Part shown: positions 25,544 through 36,519 of the stretch, one piece after another
Numbering within the stretch: the first letter of the stretch is position 1
How the letters are laid out: each line of letters opens with the position of its first letter
Assembly: GCF_002860255.1 (NCBI RefSeq)
Contig: NZ_PGVE01000017.1
Coordinates: 1 to 64,000 of the forward strand
Source of the DNA: Neobacillus cucumis
GTDB taxonomy: Bacteria > Bacillota > Bacilli > Bacillales > Cytobacillaceae
Direction: 5' to 3'
Length of the DNA: 64,000 nt
Translations under genes and position numbers: made by a program
The notes under the pieces: model-generated
Databases searched by the model: none
The model's input: only the letters and a program-made list of their open reading frames with translations
What the model was told of the DNA's origin: nothing

Positions 25544-26821
25544 ATGGTGGTAAACAAGGATAGTGTAAAAGCATTACAAAGCGGAAGTAATTCTTCAGAA
25601 AAACAAAAAACGTTATACCAGCGTACATTATTCGTTGTTAGTATTTCACAAATTTTTGGAGGTGCAGGTTTAGCTGCAGGAGTAACGGTGGGGGCACTGC
25701 TTGCTCAGCAAATGCTCGGTACGGATGCATTTGCTGGAGTTCCTTCCGCTTTACTTACTTTAGGGTCAGCAGGAGCAGCTTTATTTGTTGGGAGACTTTC
25801 GCAGGCGTTTGGCCGCCGTACAGGTCTGACAGCAGGTTTTATGATCGGTGGACTTGGAGCAATAGGTGTCATAATGGCAGCAATCATAAATAGTGTTCTC
25901 CTTCTATTTACTTCCCTGCTAGTTTATGGAGCAGGAACAGCAACAAATTTACAAGCTCGTTATGCAGGTACGGACTTAGCGAATAGCAAACAGCGGGGGA
26001 CTGCTATTAGTATTACGATGGTTTTTACAACCTTTGGTGCAGTTGCTGGTCCAAATTTAGTGAATGTGATGGGGAATTTCGCTCTTTCTATTGGTGTACC
26101 ATCACTTGCCGGTCCTTTCATTTTAGGAGCGGCAGCCTATATCTGTGCAGGTCTTGTCCTTTTCATCATGCTTCGTCCAGATCCGTTAGTTATCGCAAGA
26201 ACGATAGAAGCGACCAACCAAAAACGTAGTGACAAAGGATATTTGGTAACATCTGAACAGATCGAAAACAAAAGGGGCATCATCGTTGGTGCAACAATTA
26301 TGGTTCTTACTCAAATTGTAATGGTAGCTATTATGACTATGACGCCTGTTCATATGATGCATCATGGACATGGCTTGGGGGCAGTGGGTCTTGTTATTGG
26401 CTTTCATATAGCTGCCATGTATCTCCCTTCACTGATTACAGGTGCCCTTGTTGATAAGTTGGGGCGTACGGCAATGGCTATTGCTTCTGGAACTACGTTG
26501 CTTCTGGCAGGTTTAACAGCAGCATCTTCATCAGGAGATTCTATGATTGTTCTCGTAATGGCTCTTTCTTTACTTGGATTGGGATGGAATTTTGGCTTGA
26601 TTAGTGGGACTGCATTGATTGTTGATTCAACTGAAACTTCCACACGGGCTAAAACCCAAGGTACAGTGGATGTTTTAATCGCTTTGTCAGGAGCTGCAGG
26701 CGGAGCCTTGTCGGGAATAATTGTGGCCGGTTCAAGTTATGCAACATTATCACTTATTGGAGGGATTTTGTCTTTATTACTAATTCCGGTGGTGATATGG
26801 TCTCGTGGAGGTGAAAAATAA
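25544..26821 (+). CDS. MFS transporter
   Basis: The 425-residue protein has 12 predicted membrane helices of the major facilitator superfamily, with the loop-2/3 motif GRLSQAFGRRTGLTAG and a second-half equivalent VDKLGRTAMAIASG. It is likely a drug or metabolite efflux pump, to judge from its pairing with a MocR regulator. The start follows TAGAAAGGTAGG. A His-rich loop, HMMHHGHGLG, sits in the middle loop. Substrate unknown. Confidence 0.85.
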   Translation: MVVNKDSVKALQSGSNSSEKQKTLYQRTLFVVSISQIFGGAGLAAGVTVGALLAQQMLGTDAFAGVPSALLTLGSAGAALFVGRLSQAFGRRTGLTAGFMIGGLGAIGVIMAAIINSVLLLFTSLLVYGAGTATNLQARYAGTDLANSKQRGTAISITMVFTTFGAVAGPNLVNVMGNFALSIGVPSLAGPFILGAAAYICAGLVLFIMLRPDPLVIARTIEATNQKRSDKGYLVTSEQIENKRGIIVGATIMVLTQIVMVAIMTMTPVHMMHHGHGLGAVGLVIGFHIAAMYLPSLITGALVDKLGRTAMAIASGTTLLLAGLTAASSSGDSMIVLVMALSLLGLGWNFGLISGTALIVDSTETSTRAKTQGTVDVLIALSGAAGGALSGIIVAGSSYATLSLIGGILSLLLIPVVIWSRGGEK

Positions 26822-27020
26822 GTTGGGCTAAAAGGTAAATAGGTATTTCGAGGGGATGAACCGGGGCCATGAAGTTCATGTACGGTAATGTCTAGCTATT
26901 TAAAAAAACGAAACTCTCCTCAATTTAATTATAGCATATAAAAAATGGCCAATATAGACTTTTTGTTCTCCATTACAACTGCTAAAATTCAATAGAAACT
27001 TAGTGAAATTTGGTAGTTAG

Positions 27021-29633
<2,613 letters not shown>

Positions 29634-29668
29634 TTGCTGAACACCTTACAATATCTAAAATTATTAAT

Positions 29669-29722
29669 AAGCAGAAAATATGCAGGTTTAAATTTATCTC
29701 TTGTATATTTCTGCTTTTTTTT
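29669..29722 (+). terminator. Terminator of rph
   Basis: AAGCAGAAAATAT pairs with ATATTTCTGCTT across a long loop and is followed by eight T. Confidence 0.75.
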
Positions 29723-29898
29723 ATACAAAAAACCTAGTGCAATAAATAAAGTAGTCACATTAAAGTTTCCAAAGACAAACAACGAAATACTTGTAAGAAA
29801 TTAATCATAAAATATCATTTTCAAATATAAAATCGTAGGAAGAGGTTTCTATTGATCATGTGTGCGCTATAAAAAATGCGTCGAAGGGTGTTGTTGGA

Positions 29899-32061
29899 AT
29901 GAATCTAAAAGACATAAGCACCTCAGTGCCCAAAAAGGACCATAAAGGGAAAGTATCGGGCCAGTTGGCTTATATTAGTGATGTGAAAGTGGAAAACATG
30001 GTTTATGGTGTTTTGGTTCGCTCACCGATTGCTTTTGGAAAAATCAAATCCATTCATTTACCAAACCTTCCGGAAGGATATGAAGCCATTGGGGCAGAAC
30101 ATATCCCTGGACCGAATTATGTGAAAATTATCCAAGAAGATCAGCCCATTTTTGCCAATGAATGGGTCAATTATATTGGTGAGCCAATTCTTATGCTTGT
30201 AGGAGATGACCTGGATACCCTGTATCGTTTGTTAGAAAAAGTGAAGATTGAATTTGAAGAACATCAGGCCATTTATACATTGGACGATGCCATCCAACAA
30301 AAATCAGTATCCGGAGTGGTGATGGCAAGCTATGAATTTGGCGAGGGATTAGAGACCATTTCAGTGATCGAGCAGGGAGCCTATCAAATCATCGAAGAAG
30401 AATATGATACGGGCTATCAGGAGCATGTCTACCTTGAGCCACAAGGAATGCTTGCCATTTATAAGGAGGATGAAATTGTCGTCCAGGGTTCCATGCAATG
30501 TCTTTATTATATAAAAAATGCCTTGCTAAGCGCTTTAGCCTGTGGTGACGATGAAGTCAGAGTGGTCCAAAGCCCTACTGGCGGAGGCTTTGGCGGCAAG
30601 GAAGAGTTTCCTTCGATGATGGCGTGTCATGTAGCTGTTGCGGCAAAAACCGTCAAAAAATCGGTCATGCTCGTGTTCGACCGCTCTGAGGATATGCTGG
30701 TTACGACAAAAAGGCATCCGTCCAAACTCAAATACCGAACGGCCCTTGATAAGGAAGGAAACATCTTGAGCATGTGTGTAGATGTTTTTCTGGATGGAGG
30801 AGCGAATGCAGGATTGAGCTCTGTCGTGCTGCAGCGTGCCTTAATAAACAGTGCCGGTGTGTATAAAATTCCGCATTTTCATGCAAAAGGTTATGTCTTA
30901 AAAACTAATACTGTTCCTAACGGTGCTTTCAGAGGCTTCGGTGCTCCACAAAGCTTTGCCGGAATTGAAAGTCATATAGCACATCTTAGTAAACTAGCAA
31001 ACATCGAACCACTTGAATATAAACGAAAATACCTCGTCAAACAAGGAGACCCCACCATCACCAAAGGAAATTTCCGCGACCCCATATTAATGGAAGAAAT
31101 GATAGAGGACTTGCTAAACACTTCTGAGTACAAAAAGAGAAAAAGGGAGTTTCAGCGTCTGAATCAACAAAATCAGCGCTATAAAAAAGGAATCGGAACT
31201 TCGCTATTTCTCCATGGATGCGGATTTACAGGCAGCGGTGAAAGAGATCATATAAAAGCAACGGTGAAGCTGATTAAATCAAAAGACGCTAAGGTTATGC
31301 TGAAAATCTCCAATTCTGATATGGGACAAGGAATATATACCACGTTGAGTAAAATTGTCGCTAAAGAACTCAACCTCCCGTTTGAAAGAGTTTTGTATCC
31401 TAATCCCGATACCAAAGAGGTTCCCGACTCTGGTCCGACCGTAGCCTCCAGGACGACAATGATTGTCGGAAAATTGCTTGAACGTGCCGCCCAAAAACTG
31501 AAGGCTCAGTGGCAAACAGGGGTGGAACAAGAAGTAGTGGAGAACTATGTTCATCGTGAAATGATTCCTTGGAACGAGAAAACCTTCACTGGAGATGCCT
31601 ACCCGGCTTATTCATGGGGAGTGAATATCGTGGAAGTAGAAGTGGATACGTTAACAGGAAATGTAAAGTTGGAAAAAGTATACGCCAATTATGAAGTGGG
31701 GAAGGTCATCGATGACCGGATTATGAAAGGTCAAATTGACGGTGGTTTAGCTCAAGGATTAGCGTACGGTTATTTAGAAAAGATGACGTCTCATCTTGGT
31801 AAGATCCAACAAAAAAGCATCTCGGATTATGGACCGCCGACTTCATTGGACGTTGTACCCATCGAAAGCAAGGTCTTTAATAACCCCTATGCGGATGGTC
31901 CATATGGAGCGAAGGGCGCAGGGGAATTGACCTTAATCGGCGGCGCTCCAGCCGTTCAAGCGGCAATTGAGGATGCGCTGAAAACTTCATTTAAACAAAT
32001 TCCCATTACACCGGAAGTCATTATGGAAAGTCTGTGGATGAGAGAAGGTGAACAAGGTTGA
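29899..32061 (+). CDS. pucD: Xanthine dehydrogenase, molybdenum-binding subunit
   Basis: The 720-residue protein is the molybdopterin-binding subunit of a xanthine-oxidase-family hydroxylase. Visible motifs are GGGFGGKEEFPSMMACHVAV, GAFRGFGAPQ (molybdenum-site Arg-containing loop) and GAKGAGELTLIGG with the catalytic Glu. The upstream frame begins at GTG 29860, but AAGGGTG eight bases before the ATG at 29899 is preferred. It is the first gene of a four-gene operon. The family also contains nicotinate and CO dehydrogenases, but the FeS and FAD partners and the PucB-like gene in the window point to a purine enzyme (inference). Confidence 0.82.
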   Translation: MNLKDISTSVPKKDHKGKVSGQLAYISDVKVENMVYGVLVRSPIAFGKIKSIHLPNLPEGYEAIGAEHIPGPNYVKIIQEDQPIFANEWVNYIGEPILMLVGDDLDTLYRLLEKVKIEFEEHQAIYTLDDAIQQKSVSGVVMASYEFGEGLETISVIEQGAYQIIEEEYDTGYQEHVYLEPQGMLAIYKEDEIVVQGSMQCLYYIKNALLSALACGDDEVRVVQSPTGGGFGGKEEFPSMMACHVAVAAKTVKKSVMLVFDRSEDMLVTTKRHPSKLKYRTALDKEGNILSMCVDVFLDGGANAGLSSVVLQRALINSAGVYKIPHFHAKGYVLKTNTVPNGAFRGFGAPQSFAGIESHIAHLSKLANIEPLEYKRKYLVKQGDPTITKGNFRDPILMEEMIEDLLNTSEYKKRKREFQRLNQQNQRYKKGIGTSLFLHGCGFTGSGERDHIKATVKLIKSKDAKVMLKISNSDMGQGIYTTLSKIVAKELNLPFERVLYPNPDTKEVPDSGPTVASRTTMIVGKLLERAAQKLKAQWQTGVEQEVVENYVHREMIPWNEKTFTGDAYPAYSWGVNIVEVEVDTLTGNVKLEKVYANYEVGKVIDDRIMKGQIDGGLAQGLAYGYLEKMTSHLGKIQQKSISDYGPPTSLDVVPIESKVFNNPYADGPYGAKGAGELTLIGGAPAVQAAIEDALKTSFKQIPITPEVIMESLWMREGEQG

Positions 32062-32534
32062 TAAAATTTACCCTGAATGGAAGAACGGTAGAAACGGATG
32101 TCCCAGCCACAACAAGATTACTAGATTTTATAAGAGATGAGTTTGAGTTAATCGGTACAAAGGAAGGCTGCGGTGAGGGAGAATGCGGAGCCTGTAGTGT
32201 TTTTGTGAATAGCCTCCTGCAAAACAGCTGCCTGATCCCAATTGGCTCGATAGAGGGAGCCGATATTCAAACGATAGAAGGGATCATGGAAACGGAACAA
32301 TTTAAGATTCTAGATGAATGCTATTCTATTGCCGGAGGAGTGCAATGCGGGTACTGCATTCCTGGGATGGTTATGGCAAGTGCCGCCTTATTATCCAAAA
32401 ACCCTCATCCTTCAGAGGATGAAATTCGTGAGGGGATTTCCGGAAATCTATGCAGATGTACGGGCTACAATATGATTGTGGATGCGATCAACCTGGCAGC
32501 TAAAAAAGGGGACGGCTTATGGGAGAAAAAATAA
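32058..32534 (+). CDS. pucE: Xanthine dehydrogenase, [2Fe-2S] subunit
   Basis: The 158-residue subunit carries two [2Fe-2S] clusters. The plant-type cluster uses Cys38, Cys43, Cys46 and Cys58 (GCGEGECGACSV). The second uses Cys97, Cys100, Cys132 and Cys134 (QCGYC and LCRCTGY). It passes electrons from the molybdenum centre to FAD. The TTG start overlaps the stop of the large subunit by four bases, so translation is coupled. The 3' end overlaps the FAD subunit. Confidence 0.92.
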   Translation: MIKFTLNGRTVETDVPATTRLLDFIRDEFELIGTKEGCGEGECGACSVFVNSLLQNSCLIPIGSIEGADIQTIEGIMETEQFKILDECYSIAGGVQCGYCIPGMVMASAALLSKNPHPSEDEIREGISGNLCRCTGYNMIVDAINLAAKKGDGLWEKK

Positions 32535-33388
32535 CCGCCTATCGATTCGATCGTCTAGACCAAACGTTGAGCCAATTGAATAAAGAAGACTGTGCAATCA
32601 TGGCCGGAGGCACCGATGTCATGGTCCTGCACAAAAGTCGAAGAGGAGTACCTCCGAAAATCCTTAAACCACTTATTTTTATTGATCATCTTTATGAACT
32701 GAAACGTGTGTATCAAAATCAAAAGGATCTTCACATTGGTGCCTGCTGTACCTATAGCGAATTACTGGAAGACCCGTTCATTCCTTTTGCCTTAAAGGAC
32801 GCAATCAAAACCATTGCGGCACCGGCCATTCGAAACAGAGGGACATTGGGAGGAAATATTTGCAACGCTTCTCCGGCTGGCGACACCCTGCCATTATTAT
32901 ATGTCTACAACGCAAAACTTTTGCTGCGCTCCGTTACCGGTGATCGCATCGTCACGATTAGCGATTTTATTCAAGGTCCACGAAGGGTCGGTCGGAATCA
33001 AAATGAAATTTTGGCTGAAATTATTTTGCCTTCCATATTCGAAGAAGGTGCTTACGTCGTTTTTGAGAAAGTCGGCAACCGCAATGCCGATGCCATTGCC
33101 AAAGTATCGTTTGCAGGATATATCCGGATAAATGGCGAGGTAATAGATGATGTCCGTTTTGCCTTTGGGGCGGTCGGGCCTACAATGGTACGTTCCATTG
33201 ATATTGAAAAGAAACTGCTTGGTAAGACCATACCACTAGCCGATGCAGACATCGCTCAGGTTGTGGCAGACTTCGATAAGATCATAAAACCAATCGACGA
33301 TCAGCGCTCGACTGCTTTATATAGAAAAACAGTCGCCTTAAATCTTTTACGTTATTTTCTAAGTAGGAAGCAATATCAACCGAATTAA
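32519..33388 (+). CDS. pucC: Xanthine dehydrogenase, FAD-binding subunit
   Basis: The 289-residue subunit binds FAD. IMAGGTDVMV (about 28-37) is the first FAD motif and TLGGNICNASPAGDTLPLLY (about 111-130) the second. The C-terminal CO-dehydrogenase-flavoprotein domain follows. It overlaps the FeS subunit gene by 16 bases. With its partners it makes the usual three-subunit hydroxylase that oxidises hypoxanthine and xanthine and hands electrons to NAD. Confidence 0.9.
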   Translation: MGEKITAYRFDRLDQTLSQLNKEDCAIMAGGTDVMVLHKSRRGVPPKILKPLIFIDHLYELKRVYQNQKDLHIGACCTYSELLEDPFIPFALKDAIKTIAAPAIRNRGTLGGNICNASPAGDTLPLLYVYNAKLLLRSVTGDRIVTISDFIQGPRRVGRNQNEILAEIILPSIFEEGAYVVFEKVGNRNADAIAKVSFAGYIRINGEVIDDVRFAFGAVGPTMVRSIDIEKKLLGKTIPLADADIAQVVADFDKIIKPIDDQRSTALYRKTVALNLLRYFLSRKQYQPN

Positions 33389-33413
33389 CGGTTATAAAAG
33401 GGGGGAGCTGTTC

Positions 33414-34208
33414 ATGCTATTGATGGAAAAAGTGGCCTTGCTAACGCGTCAGAACGAAACCTTTGCTCTAGCTATGATCATTGAATCAAAGGGCTCGACT
33501 CCTAGGCATGTTGGAAAAATGATTGTATACCGTGATGGTACAATTGAAGGCACTATCGGAGGTGGCTTGGCTGAACACTTTATCATTGAAGATAGTGTAA
33601 AAGCAATCCAAAATGGCCAATCGAAAATCGTTGAATACAAATTGAATAATCAGGCAAAAGACGGGATTCAAATGAATTGTGGCGGCACGTTGCGGGTATT
33701 TATTGAAATTTATACAAGCAGGCCTGAACTCGTTATAGCTGGAGCCGGACATTTAGGCTATGCGTTGGCAAAACTCGCTGATTTCCTCGAATATCCTTAT
33801 TGCATTGTAGATGATCGCATGGGTTATTGTACGAAGGAACGTTTTCCTAATGCAACTCACCTATTTGTAAACGAGGATATTGGAAAGGCAATATTTGCAG
33901 CGAACCTTAATGAAAAGTCCTATGTGGTCATTGTGACAAAAGACGGAGATGATATGGTTTTAAAAGCAGCCCTGCAATTTCCGATTGCCTATGTTGGAAT
34001 GGTCGCCAGCAAACGCAAGGTCATAAGAATTTTTGAAAAATTAAAAAGTGAAGGAGTCACACAAGAACAATTGGAGCAGGTTCATTCTCCTATCGGTTTG
34101 GAGATGGGATCGGAAACAACAGAAGAAATTGCCATTAGTATTATCAGTGAAATTATCAAAGTAAGCAAGGAAAAAAAGCCTATAAAAGTGAAACAATTAA
34201 ATGGATAA
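33414..34208 (+). CDS. pucA: XdhC/CoxI-family maturation protein (PucA-like)
   Basis: The 264-residue protein is an XdhC/CoxI chaperone that binds and sulfurates the molybdenum cofactor before insertion. The N-terminal CoxI domain has KGSTPRHVGKMIVYRDGT and GTIGGGLAE, with the Cys of NCGGTLRVFIE. The C-terminal Rossmann domain starts VIAGAGHLGYALAKL. Its binding site AAGGGGGGAG is strong. It ends the operon, 26 bases after the FAD subunit. The companion pucB-like gene is not in this operon but at 14511. Confidence 0.85.
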   Translation: MLLMEKVALLTRQNETFALAMIIESKGSTPRHVGKMIVYRDGTIEGTIGGGLAEHFIIEDSVKAIQNGQSKIVEYKLNNQAKDGIQMNCGGTLRVFIEIYTSRPELVIAGAGHLGYALAKLADFLEYPYCIVDDRMGYCTKERFPNATHLFVNEDIGKAIFAANLNEKSYVVIVTKDGDDMVLKAALQFPIAYVGMVASKRKVIRIFEKLKSEGVTQEQLEQVHSPIGLEMGSETTEEIAISIISEIIKVSKEKKPIKVKQLNG

Positions 34209-34221
34209 GCGTAAAGAATGA

Positions 34222-34261
34222 AAAGGTTCCTAAAATTAGTAAAGGGTTCCGTTTTCGGTGC
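34222..34261 (+). repeat. Left inverted repeat flanking the kinase cassette
   Basis: This 40-base stretch (blocks AAAGGTTCC, TAAAGGGTTCCGTTTT and GGTGC) matches the reverse complement of 35047-35087 at about 80-85 per cent by eye. It begins 13 bases after the XdhC stop. Confidence 0.6.
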
Positions 34262-34333
34262 ACTTTGGCTGCCGGCAATTTATTTTTTTCAAAAACAAGG
34301 GGCAGTTTAGCGACAGTAATGGAGGGTCTAGCC

Positions 34334-34843
34334 ATGGGCATTAGGAATTATCTGATCGAAGGCGTTTCCGGCACCGGCAAAACTTCGGTCTGCAAAGAAT
34401 TGCAGCGGCGCGGTTACCATGCCATTAATGGTGACCGTGAATTGGCTTATCAAGGCGATCCGGAAACTGGTACACGTACGGATGGCGTCACGCACGAGCA
34501 CCACATTTGGCATGTAGATAAAGTAAAAGCTTTGGTCGCCAACCAGGATGAGGCGGTAACATTTTTCTGCGGTGGTTCTAGGAACTTTTCGAAATTCATA
34601 GATCTATTTGACGGCGTGTTTGTCCTCGAGGTCGACCTTGACACATTGAACCGGCGGCTTGACGAGCGACCTGAAAATGAGTGGGGCGGAAAGAAAACGG
34701 AACGGGAACTCATTGTGCGATTGCACCAAACGAAAGAAGACATTCCCAAAAACGGAATTATAATCGACGCCACCGCACCGATCGAGCACGTCGTTGACAA
34801 GATCGTCCGTCAAAGTGAAGAAAAGAAACGCCAACCACAGTAA
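34334..34843 (+). CDS. P-loop kinase-like protein
   Basis: The 169-residue protein is a small P-loop NTPase. Walker A is GVSGTGKTS at residues 10-18, and a lid-like segment LNRRLDERPENEWGGKKTER lies at about 105-124. It resembles small nucleoside/shikimate-type kinases of the AAA group annotated as ATP-binding proteins. Substrate unknown. GGAGGG seven bases before the ATG at 34334 fixes the start. The gene is clearly more GC-rich than its neighbours (for example GGCGGCTTGACGAGCGACC) and is bracketed by inverted repeats, which suggests recent transfer. Confidence 0.7.
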   Translation: MGIRNYLIEGVSGTGKTSVCKELQRRGYHAINGDRELAYQGDPETGTRTDGVTHEHHIWHVDKVKALVANQDEAVTFFCGGSRNFSKFIDLFDGVFVLEVDLDTLNRRLDERPENEWGGKKTERELIVRLHQTKEDIPKNGIIIDATAPIEHVVDKIVRQSEEKKRQPQ

Positions 34844-34899
34844 CTTATGGTCGCTCACGGACAGCCCAATACACCGGTGCACCTGGATTCGAATAGTCC

Positions 34900-34945
34900 T
34901 CCACTGCGCTAACCGGGTGCTTTAGTTCAATAAGAACGGGTAATT
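34900..34945 (+). repeat. Partial copy of the dispersed hairpin repeat
   Basis: GCGCTAACCGGGTGCTTTAG followed by TTCAATAAGAACGGG is the left half of the dispersed repeat. The hairpin and right half are absent. Confidence 0.45.
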
Positions 34946-34958
34946 TATAACAAAGAAA

Positions 34959-34991
34959 ACTCGCTATTTTTGGGGCGAGTTTTGCTTTTTT
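34959..34991 (+). terminator. Terminator inside the kinase cassette
   Basis: ACTCGC / GCGAGT stem around a 10-base loop, followed by TTTGCTTTTTT. The stem resembles those at 15840 and 19542. Confidence 0.65.
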
Positions 34992-35046
34992 ATATGCCAT
35001 TTACGATATCAAAAAGGCTGTCATTTCGGTGCATTTTTTTAGAAAA

Positions 35047-35087
35047 GCACCTCAAAACGGTACCCTTTACAAAATTAGGGGACCTTT
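35047..35087 (-). repeat. Right inverted repeat flanking the kinase cassette
   Basis: Blocks GCACC, AAAACGGTACCCTTTA and GGGGACCTTT form the reverse complement of the repeat at 34222. Together they bracket about 780 bases carrying the GC-rich kinase gene. No target duplication was seen. Confidence 0.6.
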
Positions 35088-35111
35088 TTGGTGGGAAATA
35101 AATTACTTTAA

Positions 35112-35732
35112 TTAATTGAAAATAAAAGTAGAACAGAGCAGTTCCAAAATTTCCTCAGGCGAATAACCACGTACATCCCTTTGGAAAAAATACGAATCGC
35201 TGCTCAAAGCCATAAGCACCATATCAGCTTTAAATGCACTGTGCGAATAGGTCTGTTCGTTTGCTTCCATTTCGTTAAATAGATCGACCATGATTTGATG
35301 TAATTCAGCATATAAAGGGCTTTGGCTCCGAGTCTTAAGTGGGTTCGTTGACTTTGCTTCCTCGACACCTGTAAGCAGTTGTGCTTTTTTTTCCCTAAAA
35401 CGTATAAAAAAGCTGAGTACTTCTTTCAGTCTTTGATTGGGCGGTACTTGACCGTTCTCCTTCAAGTATACTTCAATATCCTCGAAAAAAAGATCAACAC
35501 TATCTTTAATTAAATCCAGGCATAACTCCCCTTTGTTTCGGTAACGGCGATAAAGTGTGCCTGGACCAATTTGTGCTTCTGTGGCAATTTGATTCATACT
35601 AACGTGTTCAACACCAAATTTCTCAAAAAGCCTATGAGCTGTATCTAATATAAGCTGACGATTCTTTGCTGCATCACGTCGTTCAGTCCGAGTGCGGGAG
35701 GTGTTCTCGTCATTTATCATGCTATCTATCAC
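35112..35732 (-). CDS. TetR/AcrR-family repressor
   Basis: The 206-residue protein has the TetR helix-turn-helix at about 20-68 (RQLILDTAHRLFEKFGVEHV, then IATEAQIGPGTLYRRYRNKG). The C-terminal ligand domain is helical. It is divergent from the isochorismatase-like gene, whose promoter carries two palindromes with half-site GGAGA. It very likely represses that gene and itself. The ligand is unknown, but a drug efflux MFS gene follows the isochorismatase-like gene. Confidence 0.9.
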   Translation of the reverse strand: MIDSMINDENTSRTRTERRDAAKNRQLILDTAHRLFEKFGVEHVSMNQIATEAQIGPGTLYRRYRNKGELCLDLIKDSVDLFFEDIEVYLKENGQVPPNQRLKEVLSFFIRFREKKAQLLTGVEEAKSTNPLKTRSQSPLYAELHQIMVDLFNEMEANEQTYSHSAFKADMVLMALSSDSYFFQRDVRGYSPEEILELLCSTFIFN

Positions 35733-35762
35733 ATCCTAAAAAATTCAATACATATCTAGAAC

Positions 35763-35809
35763 TTGACAAGCGGAGAGGTCTCCATTTAGTATGAAGAGGA
35801 GAATTCTCC
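35763..35809 (+). promoter_or_regulatory. Promoter with two TetR-type operators
   Basis: TTGACA (35763-35768) and TAGTAT (35787-35792) are 18 bases apart. GGAGAGGTCTCC (35772-35783) lies in the spacer and GGAGAATTCTCC (35798-35809) just past the -10. Both sit in the same context, AAGnGGAGAnnTCTCCnTTTA, so they are repeats of one operator, GGAGANNTCTCC. Confidence 0.8.
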
Positions 35810-35846
35810 GTTTAATAGTAATCCAAAAAGGAGGAATATACAACCT

Positions 35847-36416
35847 ATGCAAAATCAAAATAAGAAATCCGCATTGTTAGTCATGGATTTGCAAAATGGT
35901 ATTGTATCCCGTTTCGCAGAAAATGCAGATGTTCTTCATCCATTTCAAAAAGCAATTGAAGCGGCTCGTCAAAACCATATTCCAGTTATTTTTATTCGAG
36001 TGGGGTTTAGCGAGGGGTATCCAGAAGTTAGCCCACAAAATAAAGCATTCTTAGCCATTTCTAAAAATGGCGGAATGACCATTTCTGATTCAGCCACACA
36101 AATTCACGAATCTATTCAGCCTAAACCAAATGAACCAGTTATTACAAAGTACCGATTTAGTGCATTTGCCGGCAGCAATCTAGAAGTCATTCTTCGTTCT
36201 CAACAAATCAACACACTTGTCCTTTGCGGCATTTCTACAAGTGGAGTCGTATTATCCACATTAAGGGAAGCGGGGGATAAAGATTTTGCCATGACCGTGC
36301 TTTCAGATGCATGTCTCGATACAGATACTGAGGTTCACCGCGTTCTCATCGAAAAGGTATTTCCACGCCAAGCAGATGTTCAGACTGTGGACACTTGGAT
36401 TAGTACTTTAAATTAA
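35847..36416 (+). CDS. Isochorismatase-like cysteine-hydrolase-family protein
   Basis: The 189-residue protein has the isochorismatase-like fold. The Asp14 of LLVMDLQNG and Lys101 of PVITKYRFSAF match two of the three catalytic residues. The third, the Cys of the GxxTxxCV loop, is replaced: the loop here reads CGISTSGVVLSTLR with Gly-Val at that place. So it may act as an isochorismatase-type hydrolase without Cys or have lost amidase activity. AAAAGGAGG precedes the ATG. It is controlled by the divergent TetR and ends with a strong terminator. Confidence 0.85.
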   Translation: MQNQNKKSALLVMDLQNGIVSRFAENADVLHPFQKAIEAARQNHIPVIFIRVGFSEGYPEVSPQNKAFLAISKNGGMTISDSATQIHESIQPKPNEPVITKYRFSAFAGSNLEVILRSQQINTLVLCGISTSGVVLSTLREAGDKDFAMTVLSDACLDTDTEVHRVLIEKVFPRQADVQTVDTWISTLN

Positions 36417-36447
36417 CTTAATCAATCCTTGAGAAAATCGAGTAAAA

Positions 36448-36491
36448 CCAACAAGCGCCTCTTCACCTAAAGAGGTGCTTGTTGGCTTTTT
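36448..36491 (+). terminator. Terminator of the isochorismatase-like gene
   Basis: CCAACAAGC and GCTTGTTGG form a 9-bp outer stem, with CCTCTT / AAGAGG inside, then five T. The upstream GTG at 36475 lies inside this hairpin, which argues against it as the start of the following MFS gene. Confidence 0.85.
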
Positions 36492-36519
36492 AAAACACAG
36501 GAAAGGACAGCTTCCATTT

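Noticed and set aside
36475-36519. GTG start at 36475 for the MFS gene
   Set aside because: It lies inside the terminator hairpin of the preceding gene, so the ATG at 36520 is preferred.
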